6,224 nucleotides of DNA, from NCBI GenBank assembly GCA_015662475.1, contig DQUB01000182.1, forward strand, positions 1-6,224, written 5' to 3'. Under the pieces are notes generated by a model. It had not been told where the DNA came from. It was given only the letters and a program-made list of their open reading frames with translations, and ran no database searches. Source of the stretch: Pyrodictium sp. Its GTDB lineage: Archaea; Thermoproteota; Thermoprotei_A; Sulfolobales; Pyrodictiaceae. Positions 1-5,267 of the stretch are shown piece by piece. Each line of letters starts with the position of its first letter. Positions within the stretch are counted from its first letter, which is position 1. A program made the translations under genes and the position numbers.

Positions 1-516
1 CAAATACTCTCTAACAGTTATCTTCTCCGATAACACGCTATCAGGATCTCCAGCAACAATCTCGGCATCCAAGTGCCCGCTCTTGAGAGCATCTGCCAAA
101 GATTTTGAAGCTGGAAGCTCCAACACCCTATCGCGTTGACGAACAACAACCACAGGCTCAGGGATGCAGACCAAAAGCTTCAACTGGTTAAACCTGAAAG
201 TGTTTCTGTAAGCAGGCACAACCTTTGCATTCAGAAGAGGCATTGGCTTGAGAGCTTTAATCTCAGCCTCCAACCTCTTAGCAACATCTGTAATCCGCGA
301 CATACACTTTAGGTCTTGACACTCACGTATAGCATTCTGAACCCATTCTTCTAAACAAGGCAAAAGATGTTCAGGAAGCTGAAACGGGCCACACTTTTTG
401 CCATCAATAACTAGCAAATAACCACTTCGACTCTTTATAACTTCAACTTTATTTCCAGATAAGACTTTAATATCATATCTGCTACACGTATTACGTGAAC
501 TACCTCCGCTACCCAC
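1..516 (-). CDS. Unrecognised protein, N-terminal 172 codons (3' end outside window)
   Basis: An open minus-strand frame runs from a GTG codon at 516-514 off the left edge with no stop. The start is supported by a strong Shine-Dalgarno run (AGGAGGGGGG) 8 bases upstream. I do not recognise the family. The first ~14 residues are Gly/Ser-rich. Residues 15-45 read like a short beta-rich module (IKVLSGNKVEVIKS, then YLLVIDGKK). Residues 47-90 are helical with several cysteines (C42, C54, C66, C71). Residues 110-135 hold hydrophobic strands (LKLLVCIPEPVVVVRQRD). No Walker motif, HTH or membrane segment is visible in this part. It lies downstream of the small winged-helix-like gene on the same strand but 278 bases away, and it has its own candidate promoter, so it is probably a separate unit. 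Coding status is likely from the SD and the protein-like composition; function is unknown. Confidence 0.72.
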   Translation of the reverse strand, partial: MGSGGSSRNTCSRYDIKVLSGNKVEVIKSRSGYLLVIDGKKCGPFQLPEHLLPCLEEWVQNAIRECQDLKCMSRITDVAKRLEAEIKALKPMPLLNAKVVPAYRNTFRFNQLKLLVCIPEPVVVVRQRDRVLELPASKSLADALKSGHLDAEIVAGDPDSVLSEKITVREYL

Positions 517-582
517 GTCGCCGTCCCCCCTCCTAATTTTAAAAAACGATCAGTGCTGCCAGTTTCTACTGCTTCAATGGTC

Positions 583-592
583 TAATATAAGT
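583..592 (-). promoter_or_regulatory. Candidate archaeal TATA element for the 1-516 gene
   Basis: On the minus strand CTTATATTAG resembles an archaeal TATA box. It would place initiation about 25 bases downstream, near 560, giving a leader of roughly 45 bases that contains the AGGAGGGGGG ribosome site. A second A/T-rich stretch nearer the gene (TTTTTTAAAATTAG, ~534-547) would start RNA too close to keep that ribosome site in the leader, so I prefer this element. This is inferred from spacing only. Confidence 0.3.
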
Positions 593-615
593 GTGTCCGT
601 AACTAACGTCACCAC

Positions 616-635
616 CCTGGTGTACTTGCACCAGG
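616..635. repeat. 7-bp inverted repeat (hairpin or binding site)
   Basis: CCTGGTG and CACCAGG face each other across TACTTG. It lies between the end of the 795-1115 gene and the candidate promoter of the 1-516 gene, both on the minus strand. It could be a terminator-like hairpin for the first or an operator for the second. No T-run follows it, which argues against a classical terminator. It shares only the TTGCACCA half with the palindromic repeat at the other end of the window and is not a copy of it. Confidence 0.3.
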
Positions 636-794
636 AGTAGCATTACTATGCCAGGGCTGTACATTGCATTAAAATCATACCTTGTTCTACATTCTACAGC
701 AAATGTATGTCTTTGTACAACAAGCGATGAAGAATGTCGTTGCGCTAACCATCGTAGCTGTTGAAAAATGCTTCATAGTGTGTAGGTTAGACCA

Positions 795-1115
795 CTATTC
801 CAAGCATATTGGCGGTAGTGTTGGCTTTTGTAGCAACTGGTACAACTGGTGCAGGAATGCAAGGTTTAGTACTGCTATCTTAACTGTTGCTCCCCCTATA
901 CACCTTGGCACCTGCTTCTCAACAAGAACACCGATGTCTGTAAGTCTCTTGACAACGTAGCGTTTAAGACCTCCGCGAGGAACTCTCACATAACCTCTCG
1001 CCAAAACCTCTCCCAACACTTCAACACAGATTAGCCTACTCTTGCTTTCTCGAAAGGCTAGATTGCACAATGCACTTTGCAGACTCTGCTTGGAACCCAA
1101 TTTGGCTACCCACAT
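795..1115 (-). CDS. Small winged-helix-like putative transcription regulator (106 aa)
   Basis: The frame opens at ATG 1115-1113 and closes with TAG at 797-795. An in-frame TAG only 2 codons upstream fixes the maximum length. Residues ~27-83 look like a winged helix: helix ICVEVLGEVLAR, then a GYVRVPRGGLKRYVVKRLTD helix-turn-helix-like stretch, then strands IGVLVEKQV and GATVKIAVLNL that would form the wing. The C-terminal tail (FLHQLYQLL) is helical. The resemblance is judged by eye and no family is named. No ribosome site precedes the ATG. Instead a GTTTTTGT TATA-like element is centred ~26 bases upstream, so the transcript is probably leaderless. A perfect 17-bp palindrome between that element and the ATG suggests the protein represses its own promoter (inference). 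A TTGCACAATGCAC sequence sharing the same half-sites lies inside the 5' coding part. Confidence 0.55.
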   Translation of the reverse strand: MWVAKLGSKQSLQSALCNLAFRESKSRLICVEVLGEVLARGYVRVPRGGLKRYVVKRLTDIGVLVEKQVPRCIGGATVKIAVLNLAFLHQLYQLLQKPTLPPICLE

Positions 1116-1121
1116 AGCCTA

Positions 1122-1138
1122 TTGTGCATTATGCACAA
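1122..1138. promoter_or_regulatory. Perfect 17-bp palindromic operator candidate
   Basis: TTGTGCATTATGCACAA is perfectly symmetric around base 1130. It occupies about -7 to -23 relative to the ATG at 1115, directly after the TATA-like element. A bound repressor there would block polymerase recruitment. A second overlapping dyad (CACAAA-AACG-TTTGTG, 1134-1149) covers the TATA-like element, and an outer pair TAGCCTA (1115-1121) and TAGGCTA (1150-1156) encloses both. The adjacent winged-helix-like protein is the natural candidate ligand (inference). Confidence 0.5.
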
Positions 1139-1144
1139 AAACGT
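1137..1144 (-). promoter_or_regulatory. Candidate TATA element for the winged-helix-like gene
   Basis: On the minus strand a T-rich GTTTTTGT is centred ~26 bases before the ATG at 1115. This is the spacing expected of a crenarchaeal leaderless transcript. Its 3' end overlaps the 17-bp palindrome. It is a weak match to the TATA consensus and is supported mainly by position. Confidence 0.3.
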
Positions 1145-1207
1145 TTGTGTAGGCTAAGAACCTTCAAGCAGATGCTCTCCCTCGTGGCCTACAGAGTGTA
1201 AAAGATA

Positions 1208-1217
1208 GCGTATAATG
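1208..1217 (+). promoter_or_regulatory. Candidate TATA element of the plus-strand gene set
   Basis: GCGTATAATGC resembles a TATA box and would start RNA near 1240, upstream of the GTG at 1309. Its ATAATGCA repeats a half-site of the 1122-1138 palindrome, so the same regulator could reach this divergent promoter (inference). Confidence 0.28.
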
Positions 1218-1308
1218 CATCATAGAGTCTGTGCAACCCACAACTATGCCTTGAAACCCACCCCTCGGATCCACTCCCCAAGATGCTAGCTAGGGTAGGA
1301 GTGCCACG

Positions 1309-1734
1309 GTGTTCCCTAGAAAAGCACACAACAGCATTGTTGTACAAAGCTGTCCGAAACCCTATAGCGTATTACTGAGTATCATGCATACAACTAGTCC
1401 GGAAAAGCACATAAACTGCAAAAGGAATCTTAGTCTTTTAGGGAAGAATGGTATGTCAATGGCCAGCGGCTGGTATGAGGAAAGATTCGTTAGAAGAAAG
1501 AGCACGTATTCAACCAACACCGCAACAGAGTATGTATTGCCCGATAGCGAGTCTGCTGTTAGCAGAGTATACTTTGTGCGTAGAGTTGGGCCATGGCGTA
1601 AAGAGGATGCCATTGTCTTTGAGGGTAGAGCAGCAGACATCGTTGCAGAAAGAATAGCAAATATTCTTGAAGCTCTTGCAGCTATGAGTCTACTTGTAGG
1701 TCTAGGTCTACTGCTAAGAAGCCTTCTCCGATAA
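1309..1734 (+). CDS. Small unrecognised protein with C-terminal membrane helix
   Basis: From GTG 1309 the frame gives 141 residues. A GGAG 7 bases upstream supports this start. However, the first ~48 residues look less protein-like than the rest, so a start at ATG 1453 or 1459 (about 94 or 92 residues) is a real alternative. The convincing part runs from residue ~50: a polar domain (GWYEERFVRRKS ... VYFVRRVGPWRKEDAIVFEG), then an amphipathic helix (AADIVAERIANILEALA), then a hydrophobic end (MSLLVGLGLLLRSLLR). This arrangement would anchor the protein in the membrane by its tail with the body in the cytoplasm. It ends 26 bases before the next gene on the same strand, so the two are probably co-transcribed. 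Family and function are not recognised. The opposite-strand frame at 1362-1778 looks like a shadow. Confidence 0.6.
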   Translation: MFPRKAHNSIVVQSCPKPYSVLLSIMHTTSPEKHINCKRNLSLLGKNGMSMASGWYEERFVRRKSTYSTNTATEYVLPDSESAVSRVYFVRRVGPWRKEDAIVFEGRAADIVAERIANILEALAAMSLLVGLGLLLRSLLR

Positions 1735-1760
1735 TTCCATAGACCCCTGGAGGGTGAGAA

Positions 1761-2369
1761 ATGCAATCCCCTAAACACCTTTTTTCACCCTACATTGGCA
1801 TTCCCGACCTCCTCCTAGACAGGCTAGTTGAAGCATTAAGTCAAAGGATAGTATTGTTGCAAGAGCTAGGCGTAGAACCTTCTTCTCAAACACCTCTCAT
1901 AACATTTCCCGAAATCTATCGTGGTGATGAGGCTCTTCGAAAGAAGCTCGAGAGAGTGTTTAGAAGGCCCATAGGGTTTTTCACACTTAGAGCTAGTCGA
2001 AGCTGGCGTATAACCTTCAGCTACAAGATTGTGAAAGGGTTTATGCAAGTCTACTGGCAAAACTCTATAGTCTACCTAGCGGATGTAGACATTGACAGTA
2101 TCGACATTACACGCTGTAAAAGCGCTAGAATAGTGTATAGACCTTACGTAAAAGGTTTTATTGTTAGACTAGAAATTGCCACGCCCTATGTTACCGCACA
2201 ATGGGATAATTGCCAATTGCTACGCTTGCTACTAGCTTTGCTCGAAAATCCTTCCCGCTTCAGCCTAATAGAAGGATCTGGCGTAGAACTTTACACGTGG
2301 TCAACAGCATTAGCCCTATTCTTGCTTGCAGCAGCCCAAACAGGCTTTCCCCTAAACATTTTCAACTAG
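1761..2369 (+). CDS. Unrecognised 202-residue protein, hydrophobic C-terminus
   Basis: ATG 1761 is preceded by GGAGGGTGAGAA, a near-perfect Shine-Dalgarno site at good spacing, so the start is secure. The protein starts with a helical region (DLLLDRLVEALSQRIVLLQELGVEP, ~16-41), has a basic stretch (ALRKKLERVFRRPIG, ~58-72), then alternating strands (~73-150: ITFSYKIVKGFMQVYW, SIVYLADVDID, SARIVYRPYVKGFIVRLEIA). It ends with helix LLRLLLALLEN and a hydrophobic segment (STALALFLLAAAQTGF) that could be a membrane helix or a buried helix. No catalytic motif is visible and I do not recognise the family. It follows the small tail-anchored protein by 26 bases, and both end in hydrophobic helices, so a joint membrane-linked role is possible (inference). 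Confidence 0.8.
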   Translation: MQSPKHLFSPYIGIPDLLLDRLVEALSQRIVLLQELGVEPSSQTPLITFPEIYRGDEALRKKLERVFRRPIGFFTLRASRSWRITFSYKIVKGFMQVYWQNSIVYLADVDIDSIDITRCKSARIVYRPYVKGFIVRLEIATPYVTAQWDNCQLLRLLLALLENPSRFSLIEGSGVELYTWSTALALFLLAAAQTGFPLNIFN

Positions 2370-2533
2370 CTCTCGAGAAAGGGTGTAGACGGTCTAAATC
2401 TACTACGTTTATATTCGCCGTGTTTAAGCTGGGACTGCATTCAGATTTTCGGTTCGCCTATTGGCTGTGATTGATGCCACGTTTACCAAATAATACCCCC
2501 TTTGGCGCTCACTAGCAGGCGTGTGATAGGAAG

Positions 2534-2804
2534 ATGTTTGCTGTTATTGGTGACTTGTTTTGGCGTAGAAGTGTTGAGGATGCTCTCCGCAAAGAATCTG
2601 GTATAGTTTCCAGGTTTGTTTTCAAACGTTTTTAGCCCCTGTGCAGAGAGTTGGTGGTATCTTGACCATACCACTCCTATAGAAGTTATAGAATCCATAT
2701 TGAAAACCACTATACCGGTACTTGTTTGCAAAACGCTAGGTGTCACAATTGGCAACCTCAAAATCTTGTCCTGCATGTGGCAGAAAGGTTCCGGAAGATG
2801 CTAG
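2534..2804 (+). pseudogene. Small gene split by a +1 frameshift near 2607-2633
   Basis: ATG 2534, preceded by AGGAAG, opens a frame of 33 codons (MFAVIGDLFWRRSVEDALRK...) that stops at TAG 2633. From base 2607 the +1 frame is open to TAG 2804 and continues with protein-like sequence (AESWWYLDHTTPIEVIESIL, then KTTIPVLVCKTLGVTIGNLK). Skipping one T in the GTTTTTAG stretch joins the two into a single protein of about 89 residues, whose end overlaps the start of the zinc-ribbon gene. The opposite-strand frame (2483-2776) reads less like a protein. The cause could be a genuine lesion, a base-calling error in a T-run, or less likely programmed +1 frameshifting at TTT-TAG. No family is recognised. 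Confidence 0.4.
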
Positions 2805-3195
2805 GTTTTGCCCCTATTGTGGTTACAAGCTATGCTTGGAAGACGAGGAATTCGTGGTTATCGAGGATGTAAAAGAGCTTGAGTCGATTGTTAAAGAGCT
2901 TCAGAACTACTTGCCTGCAGAGTGGAGTTGTAAAGTAGATAAGAAGAGGAAGAGGCTAAAGTTTGAAATATCTTTGACTGGAAGCTTCCTAGCATTTAGC
3001 ATCCCGCAAAGAGTACGTGGTTTTCTATCCTTAGAAATGCTAGCAAGACTTGAAGAAGCACTGAAGGTGTTTGAGCATGAGGTAGGAGTAAAGCTCGTCA
3101 AAGACGAGATAACACCCTCTTGGACAATTGTTGGCTTTCCACCAACACTTTACTACAAAGTCTACCGAATCTCCAAGAGATCAAAAGAGAATTGA
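2740..3195 (+). CDS. Zinc-ribbon protein with C-terminal alpha/beta domain (~151 aa)
   Basis: The N-terminus carries a clear treble-clef/zinc-ribbon knuckle pair: C10-x2-C13 and C24-x2-C27 in the form CPACGRK...FCPYCGYKL. This is the zinc_ribbon_2/DZR type common in archaea. A linker (LEDEEFVVIEDVKELES) leads to a ~110-residue domain with helix ELESIVKELQNYL, strands CKVDKKRKRLKFEISLTG and FLAFSIPQRVRG, helix LEMLARLEEALKVFEHEV and strand TIVGFPPTLYYKVYRI, which I cannot assign. Zinc ribbons of this type bind nucleic acid or mediate protein contacts; no catalytic role is visible. The start is either GTG 2740 or TTG 2749. AGGTG at 2738-2742 lies 6 bases before the TTG, which favours 2749 (148 residues). 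The gene overlaps the tail of the frameshifted small gene in another frame, suggesting they were translationally coupled. Confidence 0.85.
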   Translation: MSQLATSKSCPACGRKVPEDARFCPYCGYKLCLEDEEFVVIEDVKELESIVKELQNYLPAEWSCKVDKKRKRLKFEISLTGSFLAFSIPQRVRGFLSLEMLARLEEALKVFEHEVGVKLVKDEITPSWTIVGFPPTLYYKVYRISKRSKEN

Positions 3196-3203
3196 ACTTT
3201 TAC

Positions 3204-3347
3204 TTAGCCACAAACCCAGGTATGGTGAAGCCTATTATAGTCGGAGGAACAGTGGCCTAAGTGCTCCAAAAGCGTTTCAAAGTAGTTCAGGTCGAACTGT
3301 TCATAGCTACTTAGAAACAGTACACCGACAGGAACCGCTCCTAACAT
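3204..3347 (-). CDS. Possible small protein of 47 residues
   Basis: ATG 3347-3345 opens a minus-strand frame ending at TAA 3206-3204. The product has a hydrophobic N-terminus (MLGAVPVGVLFLSSYEQFDL) and a helical middle (NYFETLLEHLGHC), then a His/Tyr-rich tail, which reads more like a protein than chance sequence. It lies 41 bases after the stop of the coiled-coil/HTH gene on the same strand and could be the last gene of that unit or a gene fragment. No ribosome site is visible, and the start codon sits inside a perfect inverted repeat, so this is a weak call. Confidence 0.22.
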   Translation of the reverse strand: MLGAVPVGVLFLSSYEQFDLNYFETLLEHLGHCSSDYNRLHHTWVCG

Positions 3348-3357
3348 AGCATGTTAG
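3341..3357. terminator. Inverted repeat between convergent genes, possible bidirectional terminator
   Basis: CTAACAT and ATGTTAG are separated by AGC, giving a perfect 7-bp stem with a 3-base loop. It lies between the convergent zinc-ribbon gene (plus, ends 3195) and the coiled-coil/HTH gene (minus, ends 3389). CTTTT follows it on the plus strand. Archaeal termination depends mainly on T-runs, and the repeat also overlaps the start of a possible small ORF, so it could equally be a binding site. Confidence 0.33.
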
Positions 3358-3388
3358 AGGACACTTTTGAGGAGTGAAGTAGCAGAGA

Positions 3389-3907
3389 CTATTTTCCTAG
3401 CAACTTCTTTAGTCTTCGATGCACAGTACTCTTTGACAAACCTACCATCTTTGCTATCTCTCTTATACTGTAGCCTTGTTTGTATAAGGCCAAGATCTTT
3501 AGATCTAGTAGTTCACGTTCTAGATTCTGCTCATGTGCTTCTATCTTTGCCTTCTCCCCCATTCTTGCTAGTACCAGGTCTTCGAGAGCCCGTAACCTGT
3601 CCCTAGCCTCTCCAAGCTCAGCCCGAAGAGCTCTATTCTCGGCCTTCAACGCTTCAAGCTTATCCTCGAGCAACTTTAGCCTCGAACTGCGTTCCTCAAG
3701 GAGTTTTCTCAAGTAAGCAACCTCTGCCTCTAGCTTCTCAAGCTTCTCTTCTAGCTCAACAGCCACACGCTTCTGGTCTGCTCTTAGCCGTGCTTGCTCC
3801 GCTTCGAGCCTCACTATTCTACCCTTCAGCCATAGGACAGTCCCAAATGTCCCAAGTCCCACACCTAGAGACAATAAGAGTAGAGGTAACACCACATCAA
3901 TACCCAT
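3389..3907 (-). CDS. Membrane-anchored coiled-coil protein with C-terminal HTH (172 aa)
   Basis: Three modules are visible. Residues ~4-26 are a single N-terminal membrane segment (VVLPLLLLSLGVGLGTFGTV). Residues ~28-130 are a long charged heptad-rich coiled coil (AEQARLRADQKRVAVELEEK and onward). Residues ~139-172 are a helix-turn-helix (YKQGYSIREIAKMVGLSKST, then VHRRLKKLLGK) of the kind found in resolvase/sigma-region-4-like and transposase HTHs. The product is therefore probably a membrane-tethered dimer that can reach DNA. The frame stays open to an ATG at 4126, but that extra part (Cys/Trp/Pro-rich) does not look coding. GGGTGG directly before ATG 3907 supports the shorter start; ATG 3919 is an alternative. 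TGGGACA motifs surround this start, suggesting autoregulation (inference). The partner and target are unknown, and membrane-anchored HTH architecture is unusual. Confidence 0.85.
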   Translation of the reverse strand: MGIDVVLPLLLLSLGVGLGTFGTVLWLKGRIVRLEAEQARLRADQKRVAVELEEKLEKLEAEVAYLRKLLEERSSRLKLLEDKLEALKAENRALRAELGEARDRLRALEDLVLARMGEKAKIEAHEQNLERELLDLKILALYKQGYSIREIAKMVGLSKSTVHRRLKKLLGK

Positions 3908-3984
3908 TGTCCCACCCATAAGAGACGTTGGGACAGCATGAGAGAGACAGTCGCGTCCCGGCAACTGTCTGGGACAATGGGACA
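3848..3984. promoter_or_regulatory. Cluster of five TGGGACA / TGTCCCA sites around the HTH gene start
   Basis: TGTCCCA lies at 3848-3854 and 3908-3914. TGGGACA lies at 3929-3935, 3970-3976 and 3978-3984. The 3908/3929 pair is inverted with 14 bases between and spans the ribosome site of the HTH gene. The last two are direct repeats 8 bases apart. A sixth related GTCCC lies at 3955. Five exact 7-mers in 137 bases looks non-random and suggests an operator, with the neighbouring HTH protein as the likely binder (inference). One copy is inside the coding sequence. Confidence 0.35.
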
Positions 3985-4197
3985 GCAAGAGACGACTAGA
4001 CCCGATAACACCCCAACAACTACAACACCGACAAGCCTTCCAAGATGGGAAGGGGGGGTACTGGGATTGGTAGGGAAGCTCTACTCTACTATCCACTTGT
4101 ACTTCACGCTGGACCTCTGTATCCATTAAATTCTACTTTTACGTGCTCAATAGTGAACGAGAACACCTTTAGAGGTTCAAATAGGTTGAGGTAAACT
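3985..4197. other. Gene-poor stretch upstream of the HTH gene, with a G7 tract
   Basis: No convincing gene. A run of seven G at 4052-4058 lies in the long minus-strand leader of the HTH gene. On the minus strand an A/T-rich patch (AGAATTTAATGG, ~4125-4136) is a possible TATA element for that gene and would give a leader of about 200 bases. If the G-run were one base shorter, the frame from ATG 4126 would enter a hydrophobic stretch (GRLVGVVVVGVLSGLVV), so a hidden short membrane ORF cannot be excluded. Confidence 0.3.
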
Positions 4198-4484
4198 CTA
4201 GAGTGTAGCGGCTTTCCCAAAATACATTTTCAGTTCTAGTGCTTCGCTAACGCCAAACTTAACTAGAATGGTTACCGACATATAGTCGTTCGCAGGAACA
4301 ATCACCAGTTTGTCAACAGTAGAGCTTTTGCAGACATCCTCTGTGCAAGTCTAGTAGCAGATTTTATCGATCTCAACATCTAGATCAATTAAATTATAGA
4401 TTGCAATCCCAATGCTTAGGGCTATCTTACCCTGTTATTATAGGGTTGCGAAAGTTTAGTTGGCTCTGGAATTGCTAGCACCAT
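4198..4484 (-). pseudogene. Small gene broken by a -1 frameshift and an in-frame TAG
   Basis: ATG 4484 lies 3 bases after the stop codon of the surface-protein gene and starts MVLAIPEPTKLSQPYNN before running into TAG at 4424. A -1 shift between 4437 and 4424 enters a frame reading QGKIALSIGIAIYNLIDLDV then EIDKICY. That frame hits TAG at 4353-4351 and resumes without a break for 50 more codons (TCTEDVCKSSTVDKLVIVPA, then NDYMSVTILVKFGVSEALEL and KMYFGKAATL) to TAG 4200-4198. All pieces read as one ~95-residue protein of alternating strands with Cys residues flanking the TAG (C-Y-stop-T-C). Two lesions make a decayed gene the best reading. It was probably co-transcribed with, and functionally tied to, the upstream Thr-stalk surface protein. 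No family is recognised. Confidence 0.55.
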
Positions 4485-4487
4485 GTT

Positions 4488-5096
4488 TCAGCTCTTCGAT
4501 ATTGTTAGTTTTATGTGTGCTGTGTACCGGTTCATTGACCAGCCTGTGAACACTATAATATAGTGTGTGCCTGTGTAAGGGGCTACATATTCGATTACAC
4601 CGTTATACCCGTATCTGCTATGTCTAATGTTCATCGTGAACCCCATGTGTGCTGATAAACAGAATGTCAAGCCTTCCCAATTTGCCAACTCATCCTTTGA
4701 TGCTACTCCAACAAACACTTTCGAGTCGCTCTCCCAGGATACTCTAAGTCTCTCTCCACGAGCAAGATAGACTGGAAACACCTCGTAACTGCAAACCGGG
4801 AGATCAAGGGTCTTGGTAAATATGTGAGAAGGTATTGTTGTGGATACTCTCTTCGATATCGTAGCCGTAGGATAGACTGTCCGTGTCACTGTAACAGTTA
4901 CTGTAACCGTTCTCGTTTCAGTAAGATAAGCTGTTACAGTCTTCGTAAACGTTGTTGTGATTGACTGTGTGATAGTCTCTGTTGCTATTACAAACCTAGA
5001 GCCTATGTAGCCAAGACTGCCTAGTAGAGCTGCAATAGCAATAACAAGTGCCGCTATAGAAGCAAGAGTTTGTGGCGAGAGATCTCTACCCGCCAT
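4488..5096 (-). CDS. Membrane-anchored Thr-rich-stalk surface protein (202 aa)
   Basis: ATG 5096 is preceded by AGGTG 8 bases upstream. Residues ~8-32 form a hydrophobic segment (LASIAALVIAIAALLGSLGY) that acts as an uncleaved anchor or signal. Residues ~38-96 are a Thr/Val stalk with TVTVTVTRTVYPT repeats, a pattern typical of crenarchaeal extracytoplasmic proteins and likely to be glycosylated. Residues ~100-202 look like a beta-sandwich: strands EVFPVYLARGERLRVSWES and KVFVGVASKDEL, then YNGVIEYVAPYTGTHYIIVF and YTAHIKLTIS. The pattern Y-x-P-Y-T-G-x-Y-I-I-V is reminiscent of GOLD/emp24-like or pre-peptidase-type domains (by eye only). C102 and C146 could form a disulfide. A small broken gene follows 3 bases after the stop codon. 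The role is probably cell-surface binding; the ligand is unknown. Confidence 0.85.
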   Translation of the reverse strand: MAGRDLSPQTLASIAALVIAIAALLGSLGYIGSRFVIATETITQSITTTFTKTVTAYLTETRTVTVTVTVTRTVYPTATISKRVSTTIPSHIFTKTLDLPVCSYEVFPVYLARGERLRVSWESDSKVFVGVASKDELANWEGLTFCLSAHMGFTMNIRHSRYGYNGVIEYVAPYTGTHYIIVFTGWSMNRYTAHIKLTISKS

Positions 5097-5140
5097 TATA
5101 TTACACCTACTCTCCGCGCTTCTAGTAGCCTGAAAAACTT

Positions 5141-5164
5141 TTGCACCACAAATTTGTAGTGCTA
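5141..5164. repeat. Palindromic repeat copy 1 (imperfect)
   Basis: This is the 24-bp dispersed palindrome with core GCACCACAAATTTGTAGTGC; one core position and one outer position are mismatched. It sits ~45 bases upstream of the surface-protein start. The restored stop codon (TAG) of the zinc-ribbon gene lies in its right arm. The A-rich sequence after it on the minus strand (CAAAAGTTTTTCAG) may contain the surface-protein promoter. Confidence 0.8.
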
Positions 5165-5267
5165 GTGTCCCTTACGGTTTCTATCTCGCTTGACCGCTTC
5201 TCTGAGCTCTCTGAGGATCTCTAGGAGCAGCTTTTTCGCCTCTTCTAGCCTGTCCTCTTTCTCCAAT
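5162..5267 (-). pseudogene. Out-of-frame C-terminal helix of the zinc-ribbon gene
   Basis: In the +1 frame relative to the gene at 5181-5648, bases 5266 to 5165 encode 34 residues with strong heptad character (LEKEDRLEEAKKLLLEILRE, then LREAVKRDRNRKGH), ending at TAG 5164-5162. The +1 frame has a TAA shortly upstream, so the lesion must lie within about 20 bases of 5267 (TTGGAGACCACAATTGGAG). The restored protein would be ~151 residues from GTG 5618. The stop lies in palindrome copy 1, so the gene spans exactly from one palindrome to the next. Confidence 0.6.

Noticed and set aside
566..664. Minus-strand 32-codon ORF (MYSPGIVMLLLVQ...)
   Set aside because: No ribosome site. It overlaps the hairpin and candidate promoter of the 1-516 gene and is short enough to be chance.
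682..960. Plus-strand frame of 92 codons
   Set aside because: Cys/Trp/Phe-rich chance composition and no ribosome site. It overlaps the much more protein-like minus-strand winged-helix gene.
1362..1778. Minus-strand frame of 138 codons
   Set aside because: It lies opposite the plus-strand genes, is Arg/Ser/Leu-rich without domain pattern, and would overlap the secure SD and start of the 1761 gene.
2483..2776. Minus-strand frame of 97 codons
   Set aside because: Both plus-strand segments read better as protein, and the frame crosses the start of the clear zinc-ribbon gene. It has no ribosome site.
3480..3716. Plus-strand Ser-rich frame
   Set aside because: It is the reverse of the Glu/Leu-rich coiled-coil codons of the HTH gene, a typical shadow.
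3938..4129. Plus-strand 63-codon frame with Thr-rich stretch
   Set aside because: No ribosome site. The Thr run comes from ACA/ACC simple sequence, and it overlaps the regulatory region of the HTH gene.
4860..4990. Repeat-like GTAACAGTTACTGTAACCGTT sequence as DNA repeats
   Set aside because: It is explained by codons of the Thr/Val stalk of the surface protein and is not an independent repeat.
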